A DNA stretch of 64,000 nt, taken from 13-2-20CM-66-19 sp036273735. Its GTDB lineage: Bacteria > Pseudomonadota > Gammaproteobacteria > Steroidobacterales > Steroidobacteraceae. The translations under genes were made by a program, and so were the position numbers. Location: assembly GCA_036273735.1 (NCBI GenBank), contig DASUHA010000154.1, positions 1-64,000 on the forward strand. Direction: 5' to 3'. Below are positions 50,782 through 59,486 of this stretch, in pieces. Positions within the stretch are counted from its first letter, which is position 1. Each line of letters starts with the position of its first letter. Under the pieces are notes generated by a model. It ran no database searches. It was given only the letters and a program-made list of their open reading frames with translations, and had not been told where the DNA came from.

Positions 50782-53010
50782 ATGACCGGTCTGCATGCTT
50801 CTCAGCTCGGCGCCTCGGGCGCGATCTTCCTTGGGCAGATCGTGGTGCTGCTGCTCACCGGGCGCTTGCTCGGCGAGCTCGTGAGCCGCCTGGGTCAACC
50901 GCCGGTGATGGGGCAGCTCCTCGCCGGCATCGTGCTCGGTCCCTCGATCCTCGGCCACATCGCACCGGGCGCAGAGGTTGCCCTCTTCCCAGACCTGCCC
51001 CAGCAGCGCGCGATGCTCGAAGCGGTGGCGCAGCTCGGGGTGCTCCTGCTGCTGCTCCTCACCGGCATGGAGACCGACCTGTCGGTCATGCGCCACTCGG
51101 GGCGCGCGGCCGTGAGTGTCTCGCTCGCGGGCATCGCCGTGCCCTTCCTCTGCGGTCTGGCGGCCATCGAGCTGCTGCCGGCTCCGATGCTGGCGCGGCC
51201 GGATCAGCGGCTGCTGCTCGCGCTCTTCATCGGCACGGCGCTCGCGATCTCATCGGTCAAGATCGTGGCCGCCCTCGTGCGCGAGCTCGGCTTCATCCGC
51301 CGCACCGTTGGCCAGATCATCCTGGCCGCGGCCATCATCGATGATGCGATCGGATGGATATTCGTATCGGTGCTCCTGGGGCTCGCCCAACGCGGCAGTA
51401 TCGATGTGGGCGGCGTCGCACGCAGCGTGCTCGGCACCCTCGCGTTTCTGGCGTTCAGCATCACCCTGGGACGAAGGCTCGTATTCCATGTGATCCGCTG
51501 GACCAACGATCACTTCGTGAGCGAGCTGCCGGTGATCACCGTCATCCTCGTGATCATGGGAGTCATGGCGCTCACGACGAACGCCATCGGCGTGCAGACC
51601 GTGCTCGGTGCTTTCGTCGCCGGAATTCTGATCGGCGAGTCGCCCATTCTCACGCGGCACATCGAGGAGCAGCTGCGAGGCCTCATCGTGGCGCTCTTCA
51701 TGCCGGTGTTCTTCGGGCTGGCAGGTCTCGCCACCAACGTCGCCGCCCTCGGACGTCCCAACATGCTACTGCTGACGGCGGGGCTCATTGCGGTAGCGAG
51801 CATCGGCAAGTTCTCGGGCGCCGCCCTGGGCGGCCGGCTCGCAGGCCTCACGGGTAGAGAGTCCCTCGCCGTAGGGTCCGGCATGAATGCCCGCGGGTCG
51901 ACGGAAGTAATCATCGCGTCCATCGGACTGTCGATGGGACTCATCAACGAGAGCTTCTTCACGGCCATCGTGGTCATGGCGGTCGTCACGACCCTCGCCA
52001 TGCCGCCAATGCTGCGATGGTCATTACAGCGCCTGCCGATGCGCCCGGAGGAAGCTTCACGACTCGAGCGTGAGTCGCTGGAGGCGCGAGGCTTTCTCTC
52101 CGGAGTCGAGCGATTGCTGCTTGCGGCCGATGCAAGCCCGAGCGGGCAGCTTGCCTCGCGCCTCGCCGGCATCATTGCCGGCGTGCGCCAGATTCCGGCG
52201 ACCGCCCTGCACTTCGAGCACGCGATCGCCGAGGGCGCCGCAGCGGAGCATACGACGGCGGTCATTCGCGAAGCGGCCGAGTCAGGCGGCGCGGAGAACG
52301 GGGGACCGCGACCGCTCGATCTGACACTGAGGGTCGAGGAGCCGCGCCGGGACGAGGATCCGATCCGCTCCGAGGACCGCAAGGGTTATGGGCTCCTCCT
52401 CATCGGACGGGAGCCCGCTTCCCGCGGCGCCCGCTTCAATCGGGCCATCGCGAAGACCGCCGCGGGCTTCTCGGGGCCGTTCGCGGTCGTGCTCGCCCGG
52501 CGCGAGCACCGCTCCGGGCGATTGCGCGCGCCACTCAATATTCTGGTGCCGGTGTCCGGCACGAGCGTCTCACGCCGTGGCGCGGAGCTCGCCGTCGCAC
52601 TGGCACAAGGCTCGCGCGGATCCGTCACGGCACTGCACATCGCCGGACGCACAGCCGCCCGCAACCCGCTTCGCAGTCGTCTCGGCGCACTTTTCGGCAG
52701 GCAGGACGACGAGATCGAGGGGCCGTCCAACAACCCGATCACCAACGAGATCGTGCAGCTGGCCCGCGCCTATTCCGTAAACGTGCGGTCCGCAGTGCGC
52801 AGCCACCGTGAGGCGGACACCGCGATACTCCGCGAGATTGGCAGAGGACGGCACGACGTGTTGGTCATGGGTGTCAGCCCGCGGCCCGGCGATGACCCGC
52901 TCAATTTCGGGGATGTTGCCTCGGTGCTGCTCGAGCGTGCCGAGTGCTCGCTCGTCTTTCTGGCCGCCGAGCCTGCCGCGAAGCCAGAACCCCCGGCAAA
53001 CCCCAAGTAA
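50782..53010 (+). CDS. CPA2-family cation:proton antiporter with a USP-like cytoplasmic tail
   Basis: The 742-residue protein has about twelve membrane segments of the CPA2 (Kef-type) family: LGQIVVLLLTGRLLGELVSR, GQPPVMGQLLAGIVLGPSIL, LLLTGMETDLSVMRHSGRAA, AAIIDDAIGWIFVSVLLG and GMNARGSTEVIIASIGLSMG. The acidic pair in IDDAIGW is typical of the ion site. After residue 420 comes a soluble tail with a UspA-like segment (LNILVPVSGTSVSRRGAELA, GRHDVLVMGVSPRPGDDPLN). It exchanges Na+ or K+ for protons, and the tail likely senses a nucleotide or stress signal. ATG at 50782 is chosen because the membrane domain starts there; the frame is open far upstream. Confidence 0.9.
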   Translation: MTGLHASQLGASGAIFLGQIVVLLLTGRLLGELVSRLGQPPVMGQLLAGIVLGPSILGHIAPGAEVALFPDLPQQRAMLEAVAQLGVLLLLLLTGMETDLSVMRHSGRAAVSVSLAGIAVPFLCGLAAIELLPAPMLARPDQRLLLALFIGTALAISSVKIVAALVRELGFIRRTVGQIILAAAIIDDAIGWIFVSVLLGLAQRGSIDVGGVARSVLGTLAFLAFSITLGRRLVFHVIRWTNDHFVSELPVITVILVIMGVMALTTNAIGVQTVLGAFVAGILIGESPILTRHIEEQLRGLIVALFMPVFFGLAGLATNVAALGRPNMLLLTAGLIAVASIGKFSGAALGGRLAGLTGRESLAVGSGMNARGSTEVIIASIGLSMGLINESFFTAIVVMAVVTTLAMPPMLRWSLQRLPMRPEEASRLERESLEARGFLSGVERLLLAADASPSGQLASRLAGIIAGVRQIPATALHFEHAIAEGAAAEHTTAVIREAAESGGAENGGPRPLDLTLRVEEPRRDEDPIRSEDRKGYGLLLIGREPASRGARFNRAIAKTAAGFSGPFAVVLARREHRSGRLRAPLNILVPVSGTSVSRRGAELAVALAQGSRGSVTALHIAGRTAARNPLRSRLGALFGRQDDEIEGPSNNPITNEIVQLARAYSVNVRSAVRSHREADTAILREIGRGRHDVLVMGVSPRPGDDPLNFGDVASVLLERAECSLVFLAAEPAAKPEPPANPK

Positions 53011-53409
53011 TCAACTGAACGTACATCGCTCGGCGGCGACCTTGTAGAGAACGCGCACTTCACCCGGCTGGCGGTAAGGATACTTGTCCTGCCCGAGATA
53101 CTTGCGCGCCATCGCATCGATGTGCTGGTCTGCGCCCTCACGCGTGCGCTGCGCGATGTGCCCCCGCACTTCGAGGTAACGATAGGGGTTTTCCGGGTCG
53201 ATGATCGACATCGCCACGCGGCCGTCGCGTTGCAGGTTCTTGTCTTTCTGCCGGCCCTCCGCCGTGTTGATGAGCACGTACTGTCCATCGTAGTCCACCC
53301 ACACGGGCGTGACCTGAGGCGAGCCGCTCGGCATCAGCGTGGCGAGATTCGCGAAGGCCTTCTTGCGGAAAAGATCGACGTGGGACTCGGGGATGCTGTT
53401 CTGGCCCAT
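53011..53409 (-). CDS. PPOX-fold pyridoxamine 5'-phosphate oxidase-like protein
   Basis: The 132-residue protein has the split-barrel FMN/F420-binding fold: FANLATLMPSGSPQVTPVWV, YVLINTAEGRQKDKNLQRDG, RVAMSIIDPENPYRYLEVRG and HIDAMARKYLGQDKYPYR. TAEGRQKDKNL is typical of the PPOX class F420-dependent-type family (TIGR03618-like). Members bind flavin or F420 and reduce small molecules; the cofactor is not certain here. GAGGAG five bases upstream supports ATG at 53409. It is directly convergent with the antiporter gene (end to end at 53010/53011), which suggests compact but separate transcription. Confidence 0.88.
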   Translation of the reverse strand: MGQNSIPESHVDLFRKKAFANLATLMPSGSPQVTPVWVDYDGQYVLINTAEGRQKDKNLQRDGRVAMSIIDPENPYRYLEVRGHIAQRTREGADQHIDAMARKYLGQDKYPYRQPGEVRVLYKVAAERCTFS

Positions 53410-53490
53410 GACCACTCCTCAGGATCGTGAAGCGCCGGTCGCCGAGCATACCGCCGCCCGCAGGCCCCGAGCCAGCGTGAGCGGCGCGCG

Positions 53491-54147
53491 CTAAGGCTGC
53501 CAGTCGAGCAGGTCGCCTATGCGCTCCACGGTCACATCCGCAGCAGGGTACGCGGCAATCTGCTGCGGATCGCGGGCATAGTGACCCTGCCGCGGGAAAA
53601 TCGTAGTCAAGGATGCGCCCCACGCGCTCTTCATCGCCGCAAGGATGCGCACCTTGTCGTCCACCATGACGTAATGGGACGCGGGGTAGCGGCGGACGAC
53701 CGAATCGAGCATGCGCTCCTTGTGCAGATAGATGAGGACCCTTCCCTCCACCGCGTCCCAGATACCCGAGCGGCGCACCTTTCGCGGCTGGAAGACCACG
53801 TCCCCGTCCGACAGGATGACGGTAGGGGCGAAGCGCCGGCAGTGCTCGAGTACTTCCAAAGCCTCGGGATAAAGTCGGCTCGCAAAGGGGTAGTCCACGA
53901 GGAAAGTGGACATGAGCAGCAGCTGCGGCTCATCGAGATTTTCCAGACGATAGCGTTGCAGGGCGCCGAGGTAATCGGCATAGCCGAGCTCGGCGCGCAA
54001 AGCCTCGAAGAGGGTCCAGTAGCGATCGCGCTGCGCGCGGCCGAACTCCCGCTCGAGGTGCTTGCTCAGGTCATCCTGCACCGCGTCGTTGTCGAGCAGC
54101 GTGTTATCGACATCGAAGAGGAATACGAGGGGCGCATTTTGCGGCAT
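53491..54147 (-). CDS. HAD-superfamily hydrolase
   Basis: The 218-residue protein is a haloacid dehalogenase-like hydrolase with motif I FLFDVDNTLLDND, motif II TVILSDGDVVFQP, a Lys in HKERMLDSVV or KVRRSGIW and motif IV YVMVDDKVRIL. The alpha-helical cap after motif I suggests a type C1 phosphatase. Its substrate is not inferable. It is not clearly in an operon; 74 bp separate it from the PPOX-fold gene and 74 bp from the next gene upstream on the same strand. Confidence 0.87.
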   Translation of the reverse strand: MPQNAPLVFLFDVDNTLLDNDAVQDDLSKHLEREFGRAQRDRYWTLFEALRAELGYADYLGALQRYRLENLDEPQLLLMSTFLVDYPFASRLYPEALEVLEHCRRFAPTVILSDGDVVFQPRKVRRSGIWDAVEGRVLIYLHKERMLDSVVRRYPASHYVMVDDKVRILAAMKSAWGASLTTIFPRQGHYARDPQQIAAYPAADVTVERIGDLLDWQP

Positions 54148-54221
54148 CGCCGGAATCTCAGCGTGGGGACTTTCTCCGTCCCCACGCTATCACGTCCCGC
54201 GCTGGCCGTTGCGTCCCTCAG

Positions 54222-55100
54222 CTACTTCACGCTGTAGCCACGCGCCTCGAGACACGCCGTCACTGCGCGCTTGTAGTTGGCCGGCGTCGCGGTGGCAGCG
54301 CCGTTGTTGGCCGTGGTATTGGTGGGATCGAACCCCGTCTGGCCGACGGCCCACTGATGACACTGGTAGCGATCGCCGTCCGTCTGCTCCTTGCTCTGGC
54401 CCTGCTTCGGGTAGACGAAAAGGCTCATCGCGCCGCGGCTATCGCCTCCGGCAATCTCGCCGGGGGCGCCCTCGGCCGGGGGCGCGGTGGCACCCTCGAC
54501 CGCTCCTCCGCTGATCGGCGGTGGATCGGTGACCACGTACTGGCCGTAGTCAGGGTTGTACGCGTAGTAGACGCCTTGGTAGTAATAGTATGGGACGCCT
54601 CCCCAATAGTAGGTGGCGTATCCGACCGGCAGTGCCGCCAGAAACCACGGGAAGTCCCAACCCAGATACACGTGCGGCCAGAACCTGCCGCCCCAATACC
54701 CGCCCGCCCAGTAATGAGGTACCCAGCGCGGACCCCAGGGGCGAACCCAATATCCAGGGTGCGGGCCTCCCCAGTGCGGATGCATGCCTACCCAGTGAGA
54801 AGGCACTGCATAGCGCGGCCCACCATAGTGCGCCCCCCCGTAGTGGGGCCCACCGCCATAATGGGGTCCACCCCCATAGTGGGGTCCACCCCCATAGTGG
54901 GGCCCACCGCCATAGTGGGGCCCACCCCCATAGTGGGGTCCACCACCATAATGCTGCCCGCCGCCATAGTGCTGCCCACCACCGTGAGGACCCTCGTGGC
55001 TCTGCGGCGCTGCAACGCTCGCCATGGGAACCATCCCGAGCAGAAGCGATGCCGCCACCGCCACTGCGCCGCCCAAGCCATGTCTCGTGAGTCTAGCCAT
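54222..55100 (-). CDS. Exported Gly/His/Tyr-rich repeat protein with a YXWGXW-like core
   Basis: The 292-residue protein has a signal peptide (GGAVAVAASLLLGMVPMASV). Then come eight tandem GGG(P/Q)HY units (the last two less regular), followed by HWVGMHPHWGGPHPGYWVRP, a Trp/Gly/Tyr-rich segment YWAGGYWGGRFWPHVYLGWD and YYYYQGVYYAYNPDYGQYVV. The end (DRYQCHQWAVGQTGFDP, YKRAVTACLEARGYSVK) carries a Cys pair seen in YXWGXW/DUF6515-like envelope proteins. Function is not known; His/Tyr repeats may bind metal or stiffen the cell surface. It stands alone upstream of the P-type ATPase gene on the same strand. Confidence 0.75.
   Translation of the reverse strand: MARLTRHGLGGAVAVAASLLLGMVPMASVAAPQSHEGPHGGGQHYGGGQHYGGGPHYGGGPHYGGGPHYGGGPHYGGGPHYGGGPHYGGAHYGGPRYAVPSHWVGMHPHWGGPHPGYWVRPWGPRWVPHYWAGGYWGGRFWPHVYLGWDFPWFLAALPVGYATYYWGGVPYYYYQGVYYAYNPDYGQYVVTDPPPISGGAVEGATAPPAEGAPGEIAGGDSRGAMSLFVYPKQGQSKEQTDGDRYQCHQWAVGQTGFDPTNTTANNGAATATPANYKRAVTACLEARGYSVK
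54820..54990. repeat. 18-bp tandem repeats encoding GGG(P/Q)HY
   Basis: Head-to-tail near-identical 18-bp units, with the sense pattern ggtccacccccatagtgg, occur within the coding region of the Gly/His/Tyr protein. They are codon-level duplications, not a CRISPR (no spacers). Confidence 0.8.
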
Positions 55101-55231
55101 AATGCTGCTGCGCCCTGCGCTACCTTATCTTTTGACCCGTCACCGTCACCCTCGTTCGGGGGAAGCCCGAGGCTCCGAGAGCCCATCGTACAAAGGGTAG
55201 AACGCGCATCCTGACCCGGCGCTGACCGGGC

Positions 55232-57823
55232 TCACGGTCCCGGGTGCGGCGTCGCACTGGCGCGCCTCCCCAGGAGCTTCAGGGCCTCGAGGGCGCCGAG
55301 CAGCACCACTCCAGCCCCGACGCACAGGAGAGCCTGATCGGCGCTTATCCACCCGAGGTGCAGGAAGACACGGACCGGCGGCACGCAGATTATGGCAACG
55401 AGCGCACCGGCTGCCGATGCCAGGCTCACCCAGAGCGAGGGATTCGGGCGCGCGAAGCCCGCGAGCGGCGAGGCGCTGAAGCTGCGGTTGGCGAAGATCA
55501 GCGCGTAGTTCGCGCAGATCAGACTGATGAAGCCCATCGAGCGCACCTGCTCCGGGGGCGAGCCGCTGAGCGCGGCGTAGAGAAATACTGCGCACACCGC
55601 GCAGATCGCGAGGGCGCCCTGAAGGAAGCCCGTCGTCAGGAGGGGGCGCGACAGCAACGCGGCATTGGGATCACGCGGCGGGCGACTCATGACATTCCTC
55701 TCGTCGGGCTCCGCCTCGAGCACCACCGAGCACAACGGATCGATGATGAGCTCGAGTATGGCGATCAGCATGGGTGTCAGCACCAGCGGCCGGCCCATGG
55801 CAATGGGCAGGAGCGCCAGACCCGCGATCGGCAGATGGATTGCGAGGATGTAGCTGACGGCTTTCATCAGGTTGTCGTAGATGCGCCGTCCGAGCCGCAC
55901 CGCGCGCACGATGGAGTTGAAATCATCATCGAGGAGGACGAGCGAGGAGGCTTCGCGTGCAACGTCCGTCCCACGCTGACCCATGGCGATGCCGATGTGC
56001 GCCGACCTGAGAGCGGGAGCATCATTCACGCCGTCGCCCGTCATGGCGACGACTTCACCTCTGGATTTCAGCGCCGCGACGATGCGCAGCTTCTGTTGGG
56101 GTGTGATCCGCGCAAATATCGATACCTGCGGCGCATGCTCGAGCAGCTCGGCCTCATCGAGGCGCGCCAGCTCCGCGCCCGTCATGACCAGCGCGTGCTC
56201 GATTCCCGCCTGCCTCGCGATGGCACGCGCGGTTTCCGGATGATCGCCCGTGATCATGACCACGCGAATGCCCGCCGAGCGGCACTCGCGCACGGCTCCA
56301 GGGATTCCCTCGCGCAAGGGATCGACGAAGCCGATGAGACCCACGAGCGCGAGCGGCAGGTCGAGGGCACGCGCGGGAGGCGCCGCTGCCGTGAGTTCTG
56401 CAGCCGCCACCGCGAGTACGCGCATTCCACCGTGCGCCAGCTCCTCCACTCTGATCCGCATGGCCTGCGCGCTCGCGGCATCCAAACGACAAAGCGTGGC
56501 AATCGCCTCCGGCGCGCCCTTGGCGGCCGCGACGAGCGGCCCCTCGGTGCGCCGCCAGACCTGTACGAGCGCCGGCAGCTCGGGCATCCACGGATACCCG
56601 CGCACGAGCTCCGCACCTGGGGCGGCGCCGCCCACCTCGCCCGCCAGGCGCACCAGCGCACGGTCCATCGGGTCCACCGCCTCGGGACGACTTGCCAACA
56701 CGCCGGTCTGGAGGAGCGCCTGCAGCATCGGGGACAGCGTGCCCGCCGTCTTGCGCTGATCGACCGCCTGCGCGCACTGAGCGTCGCGCTCGAGCCATCC
56801 GACCGACATCTGGTTGCGGGTCAGTGTCCCGGTCTTGTCGGTGCAGAGCACCGTGGCCGCCCCGAGAGTCGCGATCGCCGCCGGCCGGCGAGTCAACACC
56901 TGCGAGCGCGACAGCCGCCAGGCGCCCATCACCATGAACACCGTCAGGACCAGCGGGAATTCCTCGGGCAGCATCGACATCGCGAGCGCGATGCCCCCGA
57001 GCAGACCCTGCAGCCATTCGCCGCGCAGAAGGCCATAGAGGAGTGCCGCGAAGGCGCTCACCGACAATCCGACGATGGCGAAGCCCGTGACGAAGCGGCG
57101 GGTCTGCGCCTGCAGCGGGGGCGGCTCCGGTGCAATGCGGGTGACGGCGTGGCCGATCTTGCCGATCTCGCTCTGCGGTCCCGTCGCCGTGACGCGGGCC
57201 AGGCCGCCGCCCGTGACGATCAACGTACCTGAGAAGACGAGCGGCAGGTCATCGCCCCCCGGGGCTGCAGCCGGCGGCCGGGGGGCCAGCGATGCGCGCT
57301 TACGCACCGGGACGGACTCACCCGTGAGCAGGCTCTCATCCGCCTGCACGTCGTCTCCGGAAACCAGCATCGCATCGGCCGGAACGCGATCACCTTCCGC
57401 GAGGACCAGCAGGTCTCCGCGCACGACCTCCCGGCCCGGGATGCGGATCTGCTCGCCGTCTCTCACGACCAGCGCACGCGGGCTGGTCAGGTCCCGCAAC
57501 GCCTCGAGCACCCGCTCGCTCCTGCCTTCCTGGATGATGGCAATGACCACCGAGAAGCAGGCGAATCCGAACAACACTAGCGCCTCGCCATGGCTGCCGA
57601 GCACGAGATACAACACTCCCGCGCCAAGGAGCAGCGCAAACATGGGTTCACGCACGACCTCCACGACGATGCGCAGCGCCGTACGCCGCTCGAGCTCCGG
57701 AAGCGCGTTGGGACCTTCGGCCCGCAGGCGCTCAGCCGCTTCGCGCGCGCTCAGGCCGCGGCGCGCGGCAGAGGGCTCCGCTGCGCGAGAGTCGCCGGTG
57801 TCCGACACTGTCCTGTCGTTCAT
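55232..57823 (-). CDS. P-type cation ATPase with atypical transport-site motifs
   Basis: The 863-residue protein has actuator motif LLTGESVPVRKR, phosphorylation site VLCTDKTGTLTRNQM, nucleotide-domain MITGDHPETARA and hinge AMTGDGVNDAPAL. N-terminal cation_ATPase_N (LSAREAAERLRAEGPNALP) places it near the Ca2+/P2 group. The helix M4 motif is MLPEEFPLVLTVF instead of the PEGLP of Ca2+ pumps, and the M6 site is IIDPLCSVVLEAEPDE instead of the usual NLxTDGLPA. The ion is therefore unclear. It pumps a cation out of or into the cytoplasm with ATP. It follows the Gly/His/Tyr-repeat gene by 131 bp (upstream on the same strand) and begins 141 bp before a convergent/divergent small gene. Confidence 0.9.
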   Translation of the reverse strand: MNDRTVSDTGDSRAAEPSAARRGLSAREAAERLRAEGPNALPELERRTALRIVVEVVREPMFALLLGAGVLYLVLGSHGEALVLFGFACFSVVIAIIQEGRSERVLEALRDLTSPRALVVRDGEQIRIPGREVVRGDLLVLAEGDRVPADAMLVSGDDVQADESLLTGESVPVRKRASLAPRPPAAAPGGDDLPLVFSGTLIVTGGGLARVTATGPQSEIGKIGHAVTRIAPEPPPLQAQTRRFVTGFAIVGLSVSAFAALLYGLLRGEWLQGLLGGIALAMSMLPEEFPLVLTVFMVMGAWRLSRSQVLTRRPAAIATLGAATVLCTDKTGTLTRNQMSVGWLERDAQCAQAVDQRKTAGTLSPMLQALLQTGVLASRPEAVDPMDRALVRLAGEVGGAAPGAELVRGYPWMPELPALVQVWRRTEGPLVAAAKGAPEAIATLCRLDAASAQAMRIRVEELAHGGMRVLAVAAAELTAAAPPARALDLPLALVGLIGFVDPLREGIPGAVRECRSAGIRVVMITGDHPETARAIARQAGIEHALVMTGAELARLDEAELLEHAPQVSIFARITPQQKLRIVAALKSRGEVVAMTGDGVNDAPALRSAHIGIAMGQRGTDVAREASSLVLLDDDFNSIVRAVRLGRRIYDNLMKAVSYILAIHLPIAGLALLPIAMGRPLVLTPMLIAILELIIDPLCSVVLEAEPDERNVMSRPPRDPNAALLSRPLLTTGFLQGALAICAVCAVFLYAALSGSPPEQVRSMGFISLICANYALIFANRSFSASPLAGFARPNPSLWVSLASAAGALVAIICVPPVRVFLHLGWISADQALLCVGAGVVLLGALEALKLLGRRASATPHPGP

Positions 57824-57964
57824 ACGTGAAGCGCTACCTGGCGACAGCGTTAACTTTTGGTAATCGTCGTCATCGTGCCCGGCGCTGCGCCGTTGTTAAC
57901 ACCCGAAAGCCCGCGAATCGGGCGCAATGCGACCCCGGCAATGGTGCCGAGAGGAGCCCTGCTT

Positions 57965-58303
57965 ATGTCGAAATCGATCCGCACCGTTCTCACTGCCTTC
58001 GCCGCGACCGTTTCGCTGGCGTGCCTCGCCGCACCTGCCATGGCAGACACCCCGTGGCAGGCCAACCATCCCAGGCGCGAGGAAGTCAACAGCCGGCTGG
58101 GCAACCAGAACGCCCGCATCCACCAGGAGGTGAGAGAGGGTGAGATGTCGCATGGACAGGCGGCCCGCCTGCACCGCGCCGACCATCGCATCCGCGCGCA
58201 GGAGCGCCGCATGGCCTCGAGACATGGTGGTCACCTCACAAAGCACGAGCAGCGTCGGCTGAATCGCGAAGAGAACCACGTCAGCCACCGCATCGGCAAG
58301 TAA
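57965..58303 (+). CDS. Small exported basic His-rich protein
   Basis: The 112-residue protein has a signal peptide (RTVLTAFAATVSLACLAAPA then MADTP) and a mature helical body rich in Arg, His and Glu (RREEVNSRLGNQNARIHQEV, GEMSHGQAARLHRADHRIRA, HLTKHEQRRLNREENHVSHR). The family is unrecognised but resembles small periplasmic proteins common in proteobacteria. GAGGAG upstream of ATG at 57965 supports the start. It is convergent with the yhhQ gene (3 bp between ends). Confidence 0.7.
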   Translation: MSKSIRTVLTAFAATVSLACLAAPAMADTPWQANHPRREEVNSRLGNQNARIHQEVREGEMSHGQAARLHRADHRIRAQERRMASRHGGHLTKHEQRRLNREENHVSHRIGK

Positions 58304-58306
58304 TCT

Positions 58307-59056
58307 TCATCCAAGCTCGGGCGGGACCGCGATGCGCGGTCCCCGTCCTGACACTCGCGTTTCTCCGATGCTGAGCGAGAATGGCGTGAAGTCCGTGTCT
58401 CGATCGTAGTAGTCCTCCTGCTCCGAGCGCTTCAGAAACCCGACGATGCGGTAAGTCACCGGCGTCATCACGATTTCCCATCCTGACTTCAGCACGTACT
58501 GCGTGGCGCTCACCGTGATGAGCTCGGCCGGAGTCCAGGACCCCATGAAGGCGATGGTGTAGAAGAGCCCGGAATCGACGAGCTCCCCGCACAGGGTCGA
58601 TCCGACCACCCGCGTCCACAGCCACCGCCCATTCGTCCGGATTTTCATCCGCGCCAGCACGTAGCTGTTGACGAACGAGCCGCACCAGAAGGCAATCATC
58701 GAGGCGGCGACGATCCGCGGAGTGCTGCCGAAGATCGCCTCGACGGCAGGTTGCTTATCCGCCCAGAATTTCGCGGGCGGCAGGTGCACGATCACATACG
58801 CCATGAAGGCGGCGAACAGCAGCGCCGCGAAGCCCGCCCAGACACAGCGCCGGTCGCGCGCATAGCCGTAGACCTCCGTCAGGATGTCCCCGAAGATGTA
58901 GGAGATCGGAAAGAACAGCACCCCCGCCATGAAGGTGACCGGTCCGACGAGCGGCACCTGAATGGTGGAGACCTTCGCCGGCCCGATGAGGTTCGAGCAG
59001 AGCAGCACGCACACGTAGGCGCCGAGGATGAGGTCGTAGTATCTGTAGGTCTTCAT
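58307..59056 (-). CDS. yhhQ: YhhQ-type queuosine precursor transporter
   Basis: The 249-residue protein matches the VUT/YhhQ family: YYDLILGAYVCVLLCSNLIG, PVTFMAGVLFFPISYIFGDI, LTEVYGYARDRRCVWAGFAA, VAASMIAFWCGSFVNSYVLA, WTRVVGSTLCGELVDSGLFY. These multi-pass inner-membrane proteins import 7-cyano-7-deazaguanine or 7-aminomethyl-7-deazaguanine for queuosine synthesis. TEVYGY and the SxxGELVDS motif are characteristic. It ends a three-gene operon headed by a MarR regulator (4 bp from the gene in front). Which other queuosine genes exist is outside the window. Confidence 0.9.
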   Translation of the reverse strand: MKTYRYYDLILGAYVCVLLCSNLIGPAKVSTIQVPLVGPVTFMAGVLFFPISYIFGDILTEVYGYARDRRCVWAGFAALLFAAFMAYVIVHLPPAKFWADKQPAVEAIFGSTPRIVAASMIAFWCGSFVNSYVLARMKIRTNGRWLWTRVVGSTLCGELVDSGLFYTIAFMGSWTPAELITVSATQYVLKSGWEIVMTPVTYRIVGFLKRSEQEDYYDRDTDFTPFSLSIGETRVSGRGPRIAVPPELG

Positions 59057-59060
59057 GGTC

Positions 59061-59483
59061 TCAGCGCCTGCGACGGGAGATGACGAGAACGGCGATCAGC
59101 ACCACGGCGATGTTGAGCACCCACCAGGCAGACATGCCGTGGCTCTGCAGGAAATCGAGGGTGCTCGTCCTGCTCGGCAACGCCACCGTACCCGTGAGCA
59201 GCTCCCGGATGCCGTCGTGGGAGACGACCACATCGAGAGTGTGCGCACCTCCACCCTGATCGCGCGTCGGGGCGAGATAGACGCCATTGGGTTGCGCCGT
59301 CAGCGGCAGTGCATGACCGTCCAGTGTTGCCGTCACTCTCCCCGTGCCCGCGATGAGCTGGTGATCGGCAAGCCGAAGCACCTTGAGGGCGAGAGCATCG
59401 TCCGACGGGGTAACGGTGACCGTCAACTGCGCCGATCGCGCCACGATCATCGAGCCATTTCCAGAGCCGGGGGTGACGGCCAT
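59061..59483 (-). CDS. C-terminally membrane-anchored protein of unknown function
   Basis: I do not recognise the family. The 140 residues have a beta-rich soluble N-terminal half (AQLTVTVTPSDDALALKVLR, GTGRVTATLDGHALPLTAQP, HTLDVVVSHDGIRELLTGTV) and a single hydrophobic helix near the end (SAWWVLNIAVVLIAVLVIS) before RRRR, so it is tail-anchored with the body probably in the periplasm or cytoplasm. No N-terminal signal is seen. It sits between marR (stop 3 bases upstream) and yhhQ (4 bp downstream), so it is cotranscribed. Confidence 0.7.
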   Translation of the reverse strand: MAVTPGSGNGSMIVARSAQLTVTVTPSDDALALKVLRLADHQLIAGTGRVTATLDGHALPLTAQPNGVYLAPTRDQGGGAHTLDVVVSHDGIRELLTGTVALPSRTSTLDFLQSHGMSAWWVLNIAVVLIAVLVISRRRR

Positions 59484-59486
59484 CGG

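Noticed and set aside
54820..54990. CRISPR array
   Set aside because: The 18-bp repeats are contiguous without spacers and lie in frame in a coding region.
55244..57232. 662-codon plus-strand frame opposite the P-type ATPase
   Set aside because: Antisense to DKTGT and GDGVNDAP motifs; composition typical of a high-GC shadow frame.
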